Shown piece by piece: positions 36,737 to 50,600 of a stretch of 64,000 nucleotides of DNA. The notes beneath the pieces were generated by a model, which was not told the origin of the DNA, searched no databases, and worked only from the letters and a program-made list of their open reading frames with translations. Position numbers and translations under genes: made by a program. The DNA is from Ifrita kowaldi (lineage: Eukaryota; Chordata; Aves; Passeriformes; Cinclosomatidae): contig VZRS01015017.1 of the NCBI GenBank assembly GCA_013398055.1, forward strand, positions 269,973-333,972. The letters are read 5' to 3'. Numbering within the stretch: position 1 is the first letter of the stretch; each line of letters begins with the position of its first letter.

Positions 36737-37203
36737 ACCAATCAAAATCCAAGCAGGATAATTAGTAAAACTATCTTAAAACCACCTTTTCCTCATCCCT
36801 TCTTCCTTCCCAGCCTCTACCTCCTCCCCCTCAGCAGCACAGAGAGACAGGAAATGGGACTTATGGTCAGATTGCTTCTCCCACTGCTTCCTCCTCAGAA
36901 GAGGAGCCCTTCCCCTACTCCAGCATGAGGTCCCTCCCATGGGAGACAGTCTGTGAACTTCTCCAACATGGGACCTTCCCACATATTACAGTTCTCCATG
37001 AACAGCTTCAGTGGGGGTCCATTTCACAAGGAAATTCTTCAGGAAAAAGGCTGCTCCATCGTGGGCCCCCAGTAAACCTGCTGCTGTGTGAACTTCTCTC
37101 TCCACAGGTCTGTAGATCCCTGCCAGGAGCCTGCTCCAGCAGAGGCTTCCCATGGGGTCACAGCCTTCCCTTGGGCATTCACCTGCTCCAGTGTGGGGCT
37201 CTT

Positions 37204-37285
37204 CCATGGGCTGCAGGTGGATCTCTGCATCCCCATGGATCTCCATGGGCTGCAGGGGCACAGCTGCCTCACCATGGGCTGCAGG
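37204..37285. repeat. Short repeats inside the LTR (CCATGGGCTGCAGG x3)
   Basis: The 14-mer CCATGGGCTGCAGG is exact at 37204-37217, 37243-37256 and 37272-37285. Start-to-start spacing is 39 and 29 bp. Looser related units extend leftward to about 36925. This is an LTR-internal minisatellite. Confidence 0.85.
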
Positions 37286-40200
37286 GGAGTCTCAACTCCA
37301 ACACCTGGGGAACCTCCTCCTTCCTCACTGACCTTGGTGTCTGCAGAGTTGTTTCTCTCACCACAATTTCTTCTCTGGCCACAATTTCTTCTGGATAATT
37401 ATGGGTTTTGTTCATTCTTGAATACATTATCATAGAGGCATTGCCACCCTCTCTGGCTGGCTCAGCCTTTACCAGTGGTGGGTCCATCTTGGAGCCAGCT
37501 GGCATTGGCTCTGTCAGGTGTCTATAGTCACACCTATAGCCCCCACATTACTAGAACCTTGCCGGAAACCAAAGACAGTCTTTTAAATTCCTGTATTTGA
37601 AACAAGAAACGTTCTAAGGAAAGAAAAAATCTGTTTTAAGAGAAGATGTAAGTTCTGAGGAAAAATATTAGATCCTGTGACAGAGGCTTCCTAAACATAT
37701 TAAGAAAATTTTGTTAGGGAATTAAGAAAAAATCAATGCATATTGTGTTTGAAATTAAGCATTTCCTTGTTATGCTAGTAGTTTACATATTACAGACCCA
37801 AGGACAAAGGAAGCAGAAAACTTCTTATTGGGAATATAGGAAATGGTATGAGTGAGAAGAAGAAAATAAAAGTAAGATTTCTAGAAACAATTTTCTAGAC
37901 TAATCTTTCTAGAACTTCCTTGTATCCCAAAGATCTTTGACTAATGAAAGTATTGGATAAAATGTAGTACAAAGGTGGCAATACTTATCTGAGGATTTCA
38001 CAGTACTACCAATGATCCATTTCTCTGTAGACAATGAATTTACCTACACTTAGCCACATTAACATAGAATTCATTTCCTTTCTTCATTTATTTATTCAGA
38101 AATTCAGCTTGATTGAAGCAAGAAGTCATTATTCAAAATACAATCAGGAAAATGTTTTGAACTCAAGACCATCCAATCAGTATATATTGTAAGGGAAAAC
38201 ATTGGAGCAACATAAACAATATCGACATGGAGGCTGCAAATCCCATATAATGAATGGGCAATTTTAGTGGAAACCTGAGAATTCATACTAAAGATTAATC
38301 CTAAGATATAACTTTGCTGTCCCATTATATACTTGTGGCCTTTTCTAGCTACTGTTTACCACCTGTACACGAGCGATTCACAATACACAACTTACACAAT
38401 TAAGAAAATCAGTATATCAACTAACTATATTAATTGCTTTTTGTAAACACTCTATGTGATTAAAAAAAAAAATATTACACACCTCTTCCCAAACTGGATG
38501 TCTTTCCTAGTGAAATAAAGAGCATTCTGAAAGGTCAATGGGAAAGAATAACAGCTGATAAAGACATAATTGATCACCCTTCTCTCCTCCCCTGCTTCTC
38601 TCATCCATGTTCGTGCACACAGATGATGCTCAAAGCATCTGTGGTGAGAAGTCCTCTGCTCTGTGTTCTCTTACTTTTCAAAAACAACCATGTCAAATAT
38701 GGTCCTGGTTTAAGGGGCTAAAATTAAAATAAGGTCATCTTAATTTACTTCTTACAAGTGGCTTTTCTGGGCTATTCTGCAAATGCATTTCAAGAACTGT
38801 TATTCTATAGCCTTTCTTACTTGCTGTATAATGGTAATATCTTGTCACAAAGAGAGTCATTACAGTTCGTGATTTTCCACAATTTTTCAGGTGTGGGTTA
38901 CAGCAAAATACTTGGAATGTCCAGAGGAACATACTATAAATAAGTGCATTTTGGAGTCATTGTCCCACCATCCTTTGAAATGCAGCAGTAGCAGCACATT
39001 GTACCTGGTAACTTAACTTGTCTGACAGACAACTGGGAGAAACCAGGAATAAACCAGGGGTAGGTCTGAAATTAAAATCAAATCAATAGCCAATGGTTTC
39101 TGATGCCAGCTAGATTAATAAATATTTTGTAGTTTTACCTTAAAGCACTGTGTACTTAGCTAAGATAATCACAAAGATTCTTCCCTAGAGGCTTCTGAGA
39201 AACTCAGGATAGTTGAGATATTGTCACTGTCACTTCTATCATCAAAAAGGCCAAATATTTTTTGGGTAAAAGAGGTCATTTGTAAAGTGAGCAACCATTT
39301 AGGAAGCTAGATTCCAAGAATAAAACAAGGAAAAAAAAAAAAGGATAGAAACCAAGCAGGAAAGCAAGTTAGGCTACTTTGCTAGTTGTCCCCAAAATAA
39401 GTTTTCTATAAACAAAAGCAAAAGCAAAAACAAGTCCTTAAGTATTGAGAACTGCCAAAAGAAGGTCAGCAAAGAACCTCATTTGGAAAAGGTATAATCA
39501 ATAAATAAGCAACCTTGCTATGAAGACATTGGATTTTTCTTAGTATCAGAGAGATTCTGAAAATAAAATAGAAGGAAAGAAGAGCAGCTCAGTTCCTACC
39601 AAACATTCACCAACAAACACCAATAATATCCCAGGGAAAAAAGGGAAAACTGTTAGTAGGTTTGTAAATAGTTGATGTTGGTTTGCCAGAATTTTAAAAA
39701 AAATAGTTCTCATGGTATAGGCTGCCAGGTTTTTTTTGTATTCAGTTAGAAGGGATTGTGTCTTTCCAAAATGGAGTAAAATTTTTTTGGAACAAATTTT
39801 TAGCACCAACCCTCTTGAGAAGCAGAACACTTATAACACTCAGAAAAGGGGAAGTTTGCAGTCTGTTTGCAGCCAGCTTGCAGGAAGTATTAGCTGAATT
39901 TGTTAATTTCTAAAAACAAAAATAACATTTCAGAAGACTATCTAGTTCACAGTTAGCTTTATCTACAGACCAGGCATTTTGGATGTTCTGTGGCTAAGGA
40001 TCACCAGGCAGAACTGGAATGTCTTCAGCCATGAGTGATACCTGTCTTTAGTCAGGACCCAAATGGATCTAGGCAGCTACAGCCAATATTCATGACAAGT
40101 TTTAACACTAATTAGCTTGTTAGACTATAATTCCGCAAAATATAATAGTTTCCAAAATACAGGTTTCATTATGTTAAGACTAATTTCTGAGAAACCCCAT

Positions 40201-42091
40201 TATTTATTCTTAAGCTCTGTGTCCGAGTGCATCTGAGTAAAAAATGTAGTATGGTGTCATTTCACACTTCTGTGAGGTGTGGTTTGTCTGCTCGGTTCTC
40301 GTTACTTAGGAATGGGAGCCCCTTGCGAACGTTTGGATTCATGGGGCACACTAAAATACAGCAGTGACTTAGTTATGCATCCTCCTATTTGTGTCACATC
40401 TGATACACTGAGGAAGCTGGGAACTGTTGCCATACCATGGAATAACTGCAAGGCTCTGGTTGTGTTCTCATGCTCTATCACACATTAAGAAGAACAACAA
40501 ATCCATGGTTGTTGTGTGGCTTCCATATTCTGATCTCATTGCAGAAATGTCTCTAAACTTGGTTTGGCTTTGCAGAAATAGAAATTCCGATCAGGAGTTT
40601 GAAGAACAGAGGGCAGGGTGAATGGCACTGTTGAAATCCTGATGGGAGAACAAAAACCTCATGTCTGGACACATCTTGTAGCACCAAAAGACTGATTTGA
40701 GTAGGTCCATTTAGTTTTCAGGGGACTGATAAGCTAGAGCATCCTGACTCACTTTGTTCATCTGTGGTCTGGAATTCCCCTGCAATCAATCCAGAGGTTG
40801 CTTTGGCTCAGTTGAAGCAGATACTGTCAGTGGAAAGCAATGATTCTGTTTTCTAAGCTTGATCCAAACTCGTGGGAGCTTTCATGACAGCTATCATCCT
40901 TCTTGCTAGATCAGGTCAATCTTGTGTGACACTATCACCATTCCACAGTCAGAAAGAAAAATAAGGAGGAAAAAAATGCTATAAATAAATTCAGGCTGCA
41001 GAAAACAGTGATGGAATACGAATTTCTAATAGATTGTTTTTCTTTTTTATTTATAAAAACCTGTTATATAAAGCTACTTTTTTTTTCCCATTACTTTTGC
41101 AAATGCTTCCTTTCTTCCTACAGCAAGTTCTACAGGTTGAGAACTGTAAAACACTACTAATAGCTCAGAGTGTGGGCAGATTGGCCATAAAACAATCTAC
41201 AGGTGGCCATGTGGGGAAGTGTCTACAGAGCTCTGGCAGAGCAGTAGTGTTACTTTAGTCTATCATGGTGCACACAGAAAAGAAACCAAGCCAGAGAAAT
41301 GTTCTTAATCCTGGGGTTTTTTAATGAGCATCTCACTGCAAGTTCTCAGTGTTAGTAATTCAGTTAGACACAGGACAAGTACCCTGAGAGCTAGCAGTAT
41401 TTTTTCTGATGGGGAAAGTACATAGTTTTACCTTGCTGAGATAAATATTAACTATTTTCAGTGTGAGATTATTTTTCTGCCGTGCTTCCTTAAATTATTA
41501 ATTGTTTTAACATGACTGTCAGTTACTTGCGTTACTGGTCTGTTTGGGCAAAAACAGATTTCTGGAAATAACACCCGGTGCTGAAAAGAATTGGAACGAA
41601 CATTTATATACATACTACCTGTCTGCGTCCAATCAAAGATCTTTAAAACTAAGAAGACCATGCCCAAAACATTATATTTAGGCTTCTTGATGTCCTCTGC
41701 CTAATGACTGCTAATCTGTTATAGTCTAACCATACATGTCAATCCTCACAGAAAACTTACAAAAGAAGTTTGTGACTTTATGTATTTTAATAAATGTTTA
41801 AACTTAAAGTTCTAGCAGTAAAATGTGTGTTACTGCTCTGAGTCATATTTCTCAATTATTGTTTCTCCTGATGGCCTTTAATAAAATATTGAATAAACTT
41901 TCAAAAGAGAGTATGTTAGAATTTTGATGCAGCTGAAGTATCTATCAGTGGTAAACTGCAGAGGCAGAGAATTTGCTGACCCTTCTTCTAGTCGCAATAA
42001 CTGGGGTTTGTTTTCTGGTGGAAAGAAAAACTCATGTCAAAGTTTGGATGAGAAAAAATCATATTTGCTATTTTCTGGACAAATTGTATAA

Positions 42092-42133
42092 ATATTAGCT
42101 GTTCAATGAGAAGGAGCATTGAACAGCTAATAT
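42092..42133. repeat. Perfect 17-bp inverted repeat with 8-nt loop
   Basis: The left arm ATATTAGCTGTTCAATG (42092-42108) and right arm CATTGAACAGCTAATAT (42117-42133) are exact reverse complements, separated by AGAAGGAG. The next base pair outward (A against C) does not pair and no further pairing is visible. As RNA or single-stranded DNA it would form a short stable hairpin. It is shorter than a usual microRNA precursor, has no Pol III promoter, and does not flank a transposon. A template-switch mutation is a simple explanation. Confidence 0.9.
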
Positions 42134-43133
42134 CTTCTGCCATTACTTCCTTCGTGATCCAGACTTTTAAAAAAATAAACTCTGATCAGCACTGTATTTT
42201 GTGAAGTGTGTTAAGCAAGATTAGACAACAGCCACAGAATTGAATCCTTGAGTCCTAACTGTAGACTACAAGTTGTTTCAAGCCTGTATTTGGCATGGGC
42301 ATGCTCAGATTGCTAAATTATACAGCCCATCAAAATCTGGCCAGGTCCAAGAACAGACAGAATGTGTAGAAACTAGGTAGCTTGGAAGTTAACAGAAAAA
42401 CAAAATAAGAGGGTTTTTTTAACTGAAACATCTTAGATTCACTTTGATACCTAAGACCTTGAATAGAACTTTCTACAATTTATCAACTTTGGCAAAAACC
42501 CAAGCATTTTGTTTTGCCGCTTCTGGGTAAAAATTAATAAAGCCAAATTTGACCTATAAGAGGCAATAAATCTGAGTGTGGAATGTTAACTGCAAAATTA
42601 TTTCTTGAGAACATCTTTGAGGCTATTTCAGTTTGAAATTTTGCTCAAGAATCTGATTCAACAACTACTGTAGTTTAAAGCTTAATATGAATCATCATAT
42701 ACAGAATAGTTATTGAATTCAAGATTACCATATTAAAAACAGATACATAACTTCAGTTTTAGTTTCTGTTAAGGAGATTTATTTTTTAGGTAATGAAATA
42801 GTTTTTTAAAAATGCTATAGATAATAGGAAACAAAATTGGCAAGAAATTAAATGAAGGCTACAACTATTGCTTTCCCTTAAAGGAGAACTGCTGCTCCTT
42901 TTCAGTCCTTTTGTTTATGTGGCCCTATGTTTATGTATCAACTTCATATTCAAAAATAGTTTAATAAATTCATGCAGGGATCAGAGGATCCTTTTCTGAA
43001 CATTCACAATTTCCTTCGATAAGTACAGGATGATACTAAACAGAAAAGTTCATTTGTTTTCAGTGATTCATCTTTATTTTCCTCTACTAAGTGCTTGCCA
43101 TCCAGGGATTGGCATTGTTTGATGTTAAATCAG

Positions 43134-43154
43134 GAAATAAGAAATAAGAAATAA
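43134..43154. repeat. (GAAATAA)3 tandem repeat
   Basis: There are three exact head-to-tail copies of a 7-mer, followed by AATATAT. It is too short to say more. Confidence 0.8.
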
Positions 43155-46100
43155 ATATATCTTCATTAATTTTATAAAGGAAATAAACTGGCTTCCTACT
43201 TCTGAATTAAATTCAACCTGTACATACTTAGTAGAAAATAACTATGTTATCCTTTTTTATTTAGTTTACTTTCCTCATAGGGATGGATATAAGAAATTAA
43301 TTTGGTGAATTAAATATTATTGTTACAATGAACAAATAGCTATTATGGAATATTTAACTCAATTTTCTAGAAACAGAATACATAACACATATCTCTGGAA
43401 ATTAATACAGCAACATATTTTTTAGTGATTACATTAATGGCTTGAGAAACTGCATAGCTTGTGAATGAAAAATTTAGTTTTCATGATATAAAACGTAAAA
43501 TTTATTAACAATAAGCAGTTTTGGTCTGACTGTAATGCAAATACATGATCCTCAAAGAAATACTATTTAAAGAATTCACCCCTCAAATACCACCTATGCT
43601 ATAGAATAAACAACACATTTAAGACTTCATTATAATTACTTATTCATGTATAGTTATTTTATTATAATTAATTCATTAAATAGTTTTAAAATGTAACTAC
43701 ACATTGATGGCATGTCATACAGAGAATATTTATTTAATTTTTAATGTATATATTCCTACACTTGTAATAATACCATTTTTTCTACTTTCTTTTTCTGGCC
43801 TGTCAGAAGAACACTCTTCAAATCTTTAACTTTCTGATTTTGAGAAAGTAGTTCTACTTAACCAGTAAAGAGCAGCATGGATTAATCCAGTGGATTAATA
43901 AATAGGGGAACTGTGGAACCATCAGGGTTTTTTTGTAGCTCCAATGAAAAAAAAAATAGGCAGAAAATTAAACAAGTGGATAAAAGCAAAAATAAATCAC
44001 AGTGACTGATATATATTTTCAATCACTCAAACACTGTTTTATCAAAGGTGTAATATAGATTCTGTTCAGTAAAACTACAGACCTTTAACAGTTTCCCTGG
44101 ATTTGCAGCTTTAAAAGCAACCTTAAAAAAGTCAGCAACATTTTTTTCAAACACATTTTAGGAATGCACTTTATTTTCCATTGTTTTACTGGATCATCTT
44201 AAAATAAACTTAAAGACATTTTTGATTAGAATATTTTTTTTTTTTTCAATCTATCCTCTCCTCATCTATTTTCAGGTGAGAAATTACACCGATAGTATTT
44301 CAAACAGTGTCAGCAAAAAGGGTAGGAATACTTTAGCCAATGTAATATTTAGGACATTAATGGTGAAATATTTTACTTTTGTGGTGCTTAGGACTGTGAT
44401 ACAGGAAAAAAATTAATTGAAGATCAATTTTTGCCCATTGATTCCTACATTTTCTGTACAGGACAGAATTCCTTTTAGACATTCCAGGATTTGGAAGTGT
44501 GACTTTTATACACATTGATATTGCATGGGACACAGTGATTCTACCACCTAAGTAGCCTCCTGGTAGGACAGACATTTTCTAACAATGAGAATCATTTTCT
44601 CTCAGAATTGATAGTCTTATTGCATGATGTTATTGCAGTGTTGCGTGCAAAGGCAAGGACAACTCTCGTAACAAAAATCCACACCCATCATTTCTTTGTA
44701 ATAATATTCAAAACAAAATAGGAATTTTATTGAGAACATTCTATTCTATATCTCTCACAAGCTTAACCTAAAATAATTGGACTTGTGCACAGATTAAGTT
44801 GGATTTTCAGGGATGATGACAGCCCCACACGCCTGTTGATTAATCTCTCAGACACATTCATAGCATGTGTTAAGCTGTATCACATGTTGCGTACTGCTCA
44901 GGAGCACTCACTACAGAGCTTTATCCTAAGAAAGACTGATGAAAGTTGGAAGGAAGTCAGTAAATGACAGTCTGATGAGCAGAAAGACATGTTGTTCAAA
45001 GCTCTGTGGTGTCCATTAATGGCACCTTGAACAATAATTTGTTGGTAAAGCCAACAGACAAAGTACAGCACCACTGAAATGGTACAGCTATTATTTGATC
45101 CAGATAAAGTCATGAGGTTGGATTAATCCTTTGCAAGAAAGTAAAGCCATATAGATAGCCTGCCTGTAAAATAAATTTACAAATAATAAAGTCATGAGCA
45201 ACCTGATCTAGCTTCAAATTTGGATCTGAATTCAAAGCTGATCCTTCTTTGACCAGGATATTGAATTCAAGGGCCTCCAGACATCCCGTTCAGCCTACCT
45301 TATTCTTTAATTTTATGAAGTCAGAAAGTAAAATTATGTAAACTGAGGGAAACATGGATGTATATATATGTTCATACAGATACTTAGGAAATGCAAGGAC
45401 AGGAGCTTATAATGAAGGAGAAAAGATCAGAAGAATCAGCGAATTATGTCTACACTCCTCATGTCATGTGATTTTCCAGAAGGTTAAACTACCCTGTGCT
45501 GCGTTTTGCTGGCACAGACCTGCACAGCAGGGTGCAGTGAGAGCAAACGAAATGTACCCCTAAGATATCTGGTTTGCTTCCTTTCTCTTCCTGTGTGAAT
45601 TCGGAAGCTTCATAGCACCAGAGTACCTCCTGTAAAGTCTGATGGTACAAGGAAAGCCATTCCAAACCCTCTGAACTCCATTTTCTTTGCCTGTCAAGCA
45701 AAAATTCCTCTGTGTTGAGATCCATTTCTAATTGCTGTAGGAAAGATACACCACAGAAACATTGGTGAAGGCTTCTATTCAGAAACTGGTTTATATCTGC
45801 TTAAGAAACATTTTAACCTGCCAGAAACCGTGAAGATAAGCAAGTGGGACAGGTGATCTTACTGTTGAAAAAAAAGTCACACCATAAATTGTTTCAGTCA
45901 CAAAAATTCTTTGTAGTTGCAAATGATAGTACAGAAACTACAAAGTGCCCATCCAGGACACGACTGAGCAAAGAACACAAGTGCTCTAATGCTTCATTTC
46001 AAATATCAATATCCATTGTATCGATAGTCACTTCACCTTTACCTTTACTTTCTGTTTGTGTCAGTGGGATTACTGACACAGTGAAGAACTATCCAAGCAC

Positions 46101-47055
46101 TGTCTAGCCCTCTCCAGGGCACAAGATAAAAGCTTTTCTCTGTGATTGAATAATGACCAAGCATAATTCCAGTCTTTTGAGCTACATTCCCCTGTGTAAT
46201 GAACAGAGAAAAAAGGAGGACATAGCGACAGAAGGAAAAGTTAAGTTCCCTTCTCAAAAGCGATAATTTCAATTGTTAACATCTCCCCTCCCTAGAGCTA
46301 CTTTGCCTCTGGCAGTTCCTGTGGGCTCAGTCTCACTATGCTTTCTTCCCCTCTCCCCTCCCTATATTCATTATTGCTGTTTATTTGAGATTCAGTAAAG
46401 TCCTTACTTATCTACAGGATCACAGAATATGTGAATGAAACTTAAAGTCTTTACAACTTACTTTCTCATCCTATTTTCCTAGTTTTGCTTTCAAAACATT
46501 CTTTAAAACACATTTTGATGAGAGGATCCCAGGGTAACCAAGATTAGTCTGATTTATTTCAGAATTCTTTCCCCAGTTTTAAATTTTTATTTGTATGTAT
46601 ACAGGATTTTTTTAAAAGTTGAAGACATTTGAGCAGTAAAATTATTAATGACTAATCATGATGCATTAATCACACATCAATTTGTTATTTAATTGAAGAG
46701 CAGAAAGAAACTGAGAGTACTAGAGTTTGAAGTCTCTTATTTATGAGTGCATCTTTTAGCAATTTATGCTCAGCCTGTTGTATGTTGGATGCCAGCACTA
46801 ATATGTTAATGTATTAGCATTGTCAGGCTAACTGAAAGAAGTTTTAGCTGAGGAAAATAATAGGAAGTCATTCATTAGAAAGGTCAAGTGGTGTGCAGAG
46901 CATTGTCTGTGTATACAGCCAATGCTGTCACCATTAAATGCAAAGACTGTGATAATAGAGCTCCTTGATAAAACATTCATTTTTCAAATACGCAGTGAGA
47001 TTTCAGACCACTCTTCATTCTGTCTCAAACAGTCCTGATATACATTCACAACATT

Positions 47056-47606
47056 GCCAGCAGGTCAAGGGAGGTGATTCTTCTCCTGTGCTCAGCACTG
47101 GTGAGACACATCTGGAGTGCTTTGTACAGTGCTGAGTTCTCCAGTGAGAAACAGACATGGATATGTTCACTAAGGCAGTGCAGCATCTGGAGCGTATAGG
47201 AAAGACAGAGAGCTGAGACTGTTCAGCCTGGAGGAAAGAAGGTTCAGGGAATCAACGTATGTAAATGTCTGATGGGGGCTAAAGGGAGAGGTGCAAAGAA
47301 GATGGAGCCAGATGGAGCAAGACTTTTCTCAGTGGTTCCCAATGATGAGAAGAGATGAGCACAAGCCTAAACATCGGAAATTACAATTAACCATAAGGAA
47401 GTTGTCCTTTTTTTTATCTTTTTACTGTGAAAGTTGCCAAACACTGGAATGAGGCTGTCTGGAGATGTGGAATTTCCATCTTTGAAGGCATCAAAAACTG
47501 GACTGGACATGCACCTGAAGAACCTACTCTAGGTAACTCCGTTTTGAGCAGGGGCTTGGACCAGGCTATCTCTAGAGGGCTCAGTCATTCTCTGATTCTC
47601 TGTCCC
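47056..47606 (+). mobile_element. CR1 LINE 3' fragment, + strand
   Basis: It begins GCCAGCAGGTCAAGGGAGG and continues with GGTGAGACACATCTGGAGTGC, GACTGTTCAGCCTGGAGG, CCAAACACTGGAATGAGGC, TGAGCAGGGGCTTGGACC, and a decayed tail (TTCTCTGATTCTCTG) at about 47588-47602. A T-run of 10 or more at 47408-47420 interrupts it. It is more diverged than the copies at 56380 and 62182 and belongs to a subtype with GAGCAGGGG...TTGGACC near the end. Confidence 0.85.
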
Positions 47607-50600
47607 TAAAAATGATACCCTTTGCCAGTGGAAACACTCAGTGGCACAATCAGATCCTGAAAAGAGCAATTTGTGGCATTGTAAACACAGAAATTCACAT
47701 AGTTCAGGTGAAATGGATGCAACCAAATCATTCTCTCACCTGGATTAGTTCACAGGTGCTAAAGTAGCTGCAAATCCTCTCCTAAATCTTCTCCCTGGAA
47801 TAATTAAAAGTACAACTCTACCCATAGCTGTTAGATGGAAAAGGAAAATCAAGGATCAAGCAAACCAGAAAAGATTTTCTTGCTAGTATGCCATGTAAGT
47901 GGGTATGTAGTTCAACCTTCTGTAAATCTGCTTCTGTCAACTGGAAATCACTGCTTGGTATTTTATATCTAATATTTGCTTTGATATTTTACATAGACTT
48001 AGCTATTATTTTCCCTGCTGTATCTGCATATCATAAAAAAATTTTCACTGGTGGGAATGGGAGAAGCTTTACTATTTGGCAATTATATGAAGAGTTTGGA
48101 CTTCATTGCAGGAATTCTGTATTGACAGAATTAAATATATTAAGAGTTTGCAGCAAAGAAGGAGATGTTTCTAGATTAGGAGCTATTTCAGGCTCCTCAT
48201 AGAGTTTGCCAAGGGAATGTGAACTGCGGGCTTTAATCCTGGGGTAGCTCTTAGACACCTTGAAGACTGGCCTGGTTACTGTGCATGAGCATCACCTTGA
48301 AAGAAGCAGAATGCTACATGAGGTGAACATTTCTGAGTAATAGGGATTTTTCATATCTCTCTGATCTGGGATGCAATTCTTCACAAAAATTTTTCATGTA
48401 TAATTTTCCAGCTAGAATATTTTGTTAGTACTGTAACAGAAAATATAAAATGTACATATGTGATTGACATCACACATTGACACAAAATTTACTATGTAAA
48501 TAATTTAAATTGATTCCTATAACTAAATGTGAAATATTTAGGAATGTAGGCATAACCCTTCTCTGTCAGTTTCAGTGACAGTTGGATTTGTCATATTTTT
48601 CTTTCCATCTTTATTCTGACTCTGAGATACATTTTTCTTCAATAAAACTATTAATTGTCTTCCTAATATTAAATCACTGATTTAATAGATTTACTGATCC
48701 TTCTTAAACTTAACTTCTGGATGGAAGATGAATTAATTTCTGTTGGTCAGATAGAAACAGGTGAACATGCATTATTTTTTTAGCTTTCCAATTGACTTTA
48801 GATGCAATAATTTAGGATAATGTATGGTGGCAAACAAAATGTCATTAATATATTATTTTTTTTATACTGTCCCTGGTTTCATAAGATTTTTATATCATCC
48901 TTTATTTTCTATCTCATTTATGCATGGAAATAATAATCTACCACATGTTTTGTAGATATAGTATCTGCTGGCAATGTAAGTGGCAAAAATATTTAATTAA
49001 AAGCAAGGTTGAACTATTGTAATTATCAATTAGAATTCATAGAGCTAAAATATAATGAAGGGAAACAGTTTTAGACTTTTGTCAAATTGCATGGAAAGGA
49101 AATACTGGAGGACCTCATCTGTGTCACATCCCATACTGATAAGAGATAGATGTGCAAGCTGAAAAACTAATGCCTCCTTTTGTTAAAATTAAAGTCAGAG
49201 ATTTAAAATTCTTCTCCTTTCCCTCACTTCAGTGATGTATCCAGTGGGAAATAATAATTTTAAGAGTTTATAACTTGATACTTTAAACCTTTTCTAGTGT
49301 TACTGCAAATGTTATATCCCCTGATTTCCATTTTCATTGAAATAATTAGTTTGTCTCTCATAACAGAAATGGATAATTTCACTACTTGTACTATAATGTG
49401 CACATGTGGATTCAGATAGGTTCCTAGGTGGTGCAATTTTGCACTTCAGCATCTCCTACTGAGTTTTCTTTGATATACATATATATTTTTTTTCACATTA
49501 TTACTCTTCTTCTTTCTCCTTTGATTCACCATTTAACTATCTGTCTTTGGTTTTTTTACCCATTTCAGGATTTGTGGTACATGTGGAGGATTTCTAAGGT
49601 ACACTTTTTCACTGGAATGGGTTCTCCAACTAATATCTAATTGAAAAATTAGTCATACTGCTGTTGTAGAAATAGTGCAATTGTACAGATATGGATATAT
49701 GGTAAGTGCAAGGAGAAATTGTTTCTGTCTTGTACCATTCTGGTTTTTTATTTTGCCTAAGACAAATAAGCAATTTATCTACACAAATTAGCACACACAG
49801 AGTAATAGCACTCAGTAGAAAAAAGTTTGGGAAGGGATAGCTCATAAAAACATACACATATGCAAGACACATGTAAAGCATACATAAAAGGATATATACT
49901 TTTTTTTGTCCCTAAAGCAATGAAAATGCCACAAAATCAGCATTCTAGAGATATGAAGGGGAAAGAAATATCAATATTCTGACAGAGATAGTCCATCATG
50001 TTGTTGCTGTTTTAAATCAGGGCATCTGTACTGTTCATGCCTCCCTCACAGTCGGCATCTGTTTTACCTGTTAGCTTCCAGTTCAACAAATTTCAGGCTA
50101 TCCTGAGGGCCAATTCTTTCAAAATGACCTGAGATTTTTCTGCATCTCACCCACTTACCTTTTCTAGCACAGACTTCAAATCTTGAAAAAATTGTGCAAA
50201 TTTATATCCTATACTTTCTACAGCAAGGTGAAATATTTCTTTTTCAAGTCATATTTCACAAAAAAAAGATTCAATGCAATTTTTCCATCAGTGGATGTTT
50301 TCTGAAAAATTTATTTTTGACAATGAAGAGTATATTTGTTTGTATGTTTTCTATGGTTTTCTTTACATAAAAATCTTTTTTTCCCCTTCTTATATGCACC
50401 AGGAAGTAATAACTTACAGTCAGCATCAGCAGTTCCATTTTATAGGTTTTTAATTATCAGGTTTTATTTATTCAAAGCAAATTAAAAATCAAATTTTCAC
50501 TTTAGCATCAATTCTTGTACCCAGAATAACGATCTCAAGTGTCTTACTCTACTCCTGATCTCCAGTTTGCCCTCCTCTAGGAAATTTTGAAGGCTGCATT

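Larger units (their letters stand above)
36545..37577 (-). mobile_element. ERV solo LTR, - strand
   Basis: The + strand reads AGTGGTGGATTGATCCTGGC at the left end and closes with ACCTTGCCGGAAACCAAAGACA, so the ends are near-TG and CA. The element is about 1,030 bp. Orientation is - because AATAAA lies at 36736-36731 within GGTAATAAATTC, about 190 bp from the 3' end. I recognise the form: a bird LTR whose + strand reading has GCCAGGCACCCACCAAAGC, then GGGGAGAGAAAATAAAAC near one end and CTTGGAGCCAGCTGGCATTGG near the other. Between 36925 and 37300 lie degenerate GC-rich repeats built on CTCCAGCGTGGG- and CCATGGGCTGCAGG-type words. No target duplication could be fixed. No internal retroviral genes are present. 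Frames of up to 157 codons within it come from the GC-rich repeats. Confidence 0.83.
37578..47055. other. AT-rich non-coding DNA
   Basis: Nearly 9.5 kb holds no element I can name. Small items are an A-run at 39327-39342, AAAAGC-type simple sequence at 39413-39432, the perfect hairpin at 42092-42133 and a 7-bp tandem repeat at 43134-43154. The block at 40200-40620 is somewhat GC-richer with scattered CpG and a 69-codon frame, but I see no family. Other frames are short and unremarkable. Confidence 0.5.

Noticed and set aside
36925..37435. 157- and 115-codon frames with repeated Gly, Leu and His
   Set aside because: They translate the GC-rich minisatellite inside a reversed LTR.
42092..42133. 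microRNA gene
   Set aside because: The stem is only 17 bp with no extended imperfect pairing, shorter than a normal precursor, and there is no expression or conservation evidence.
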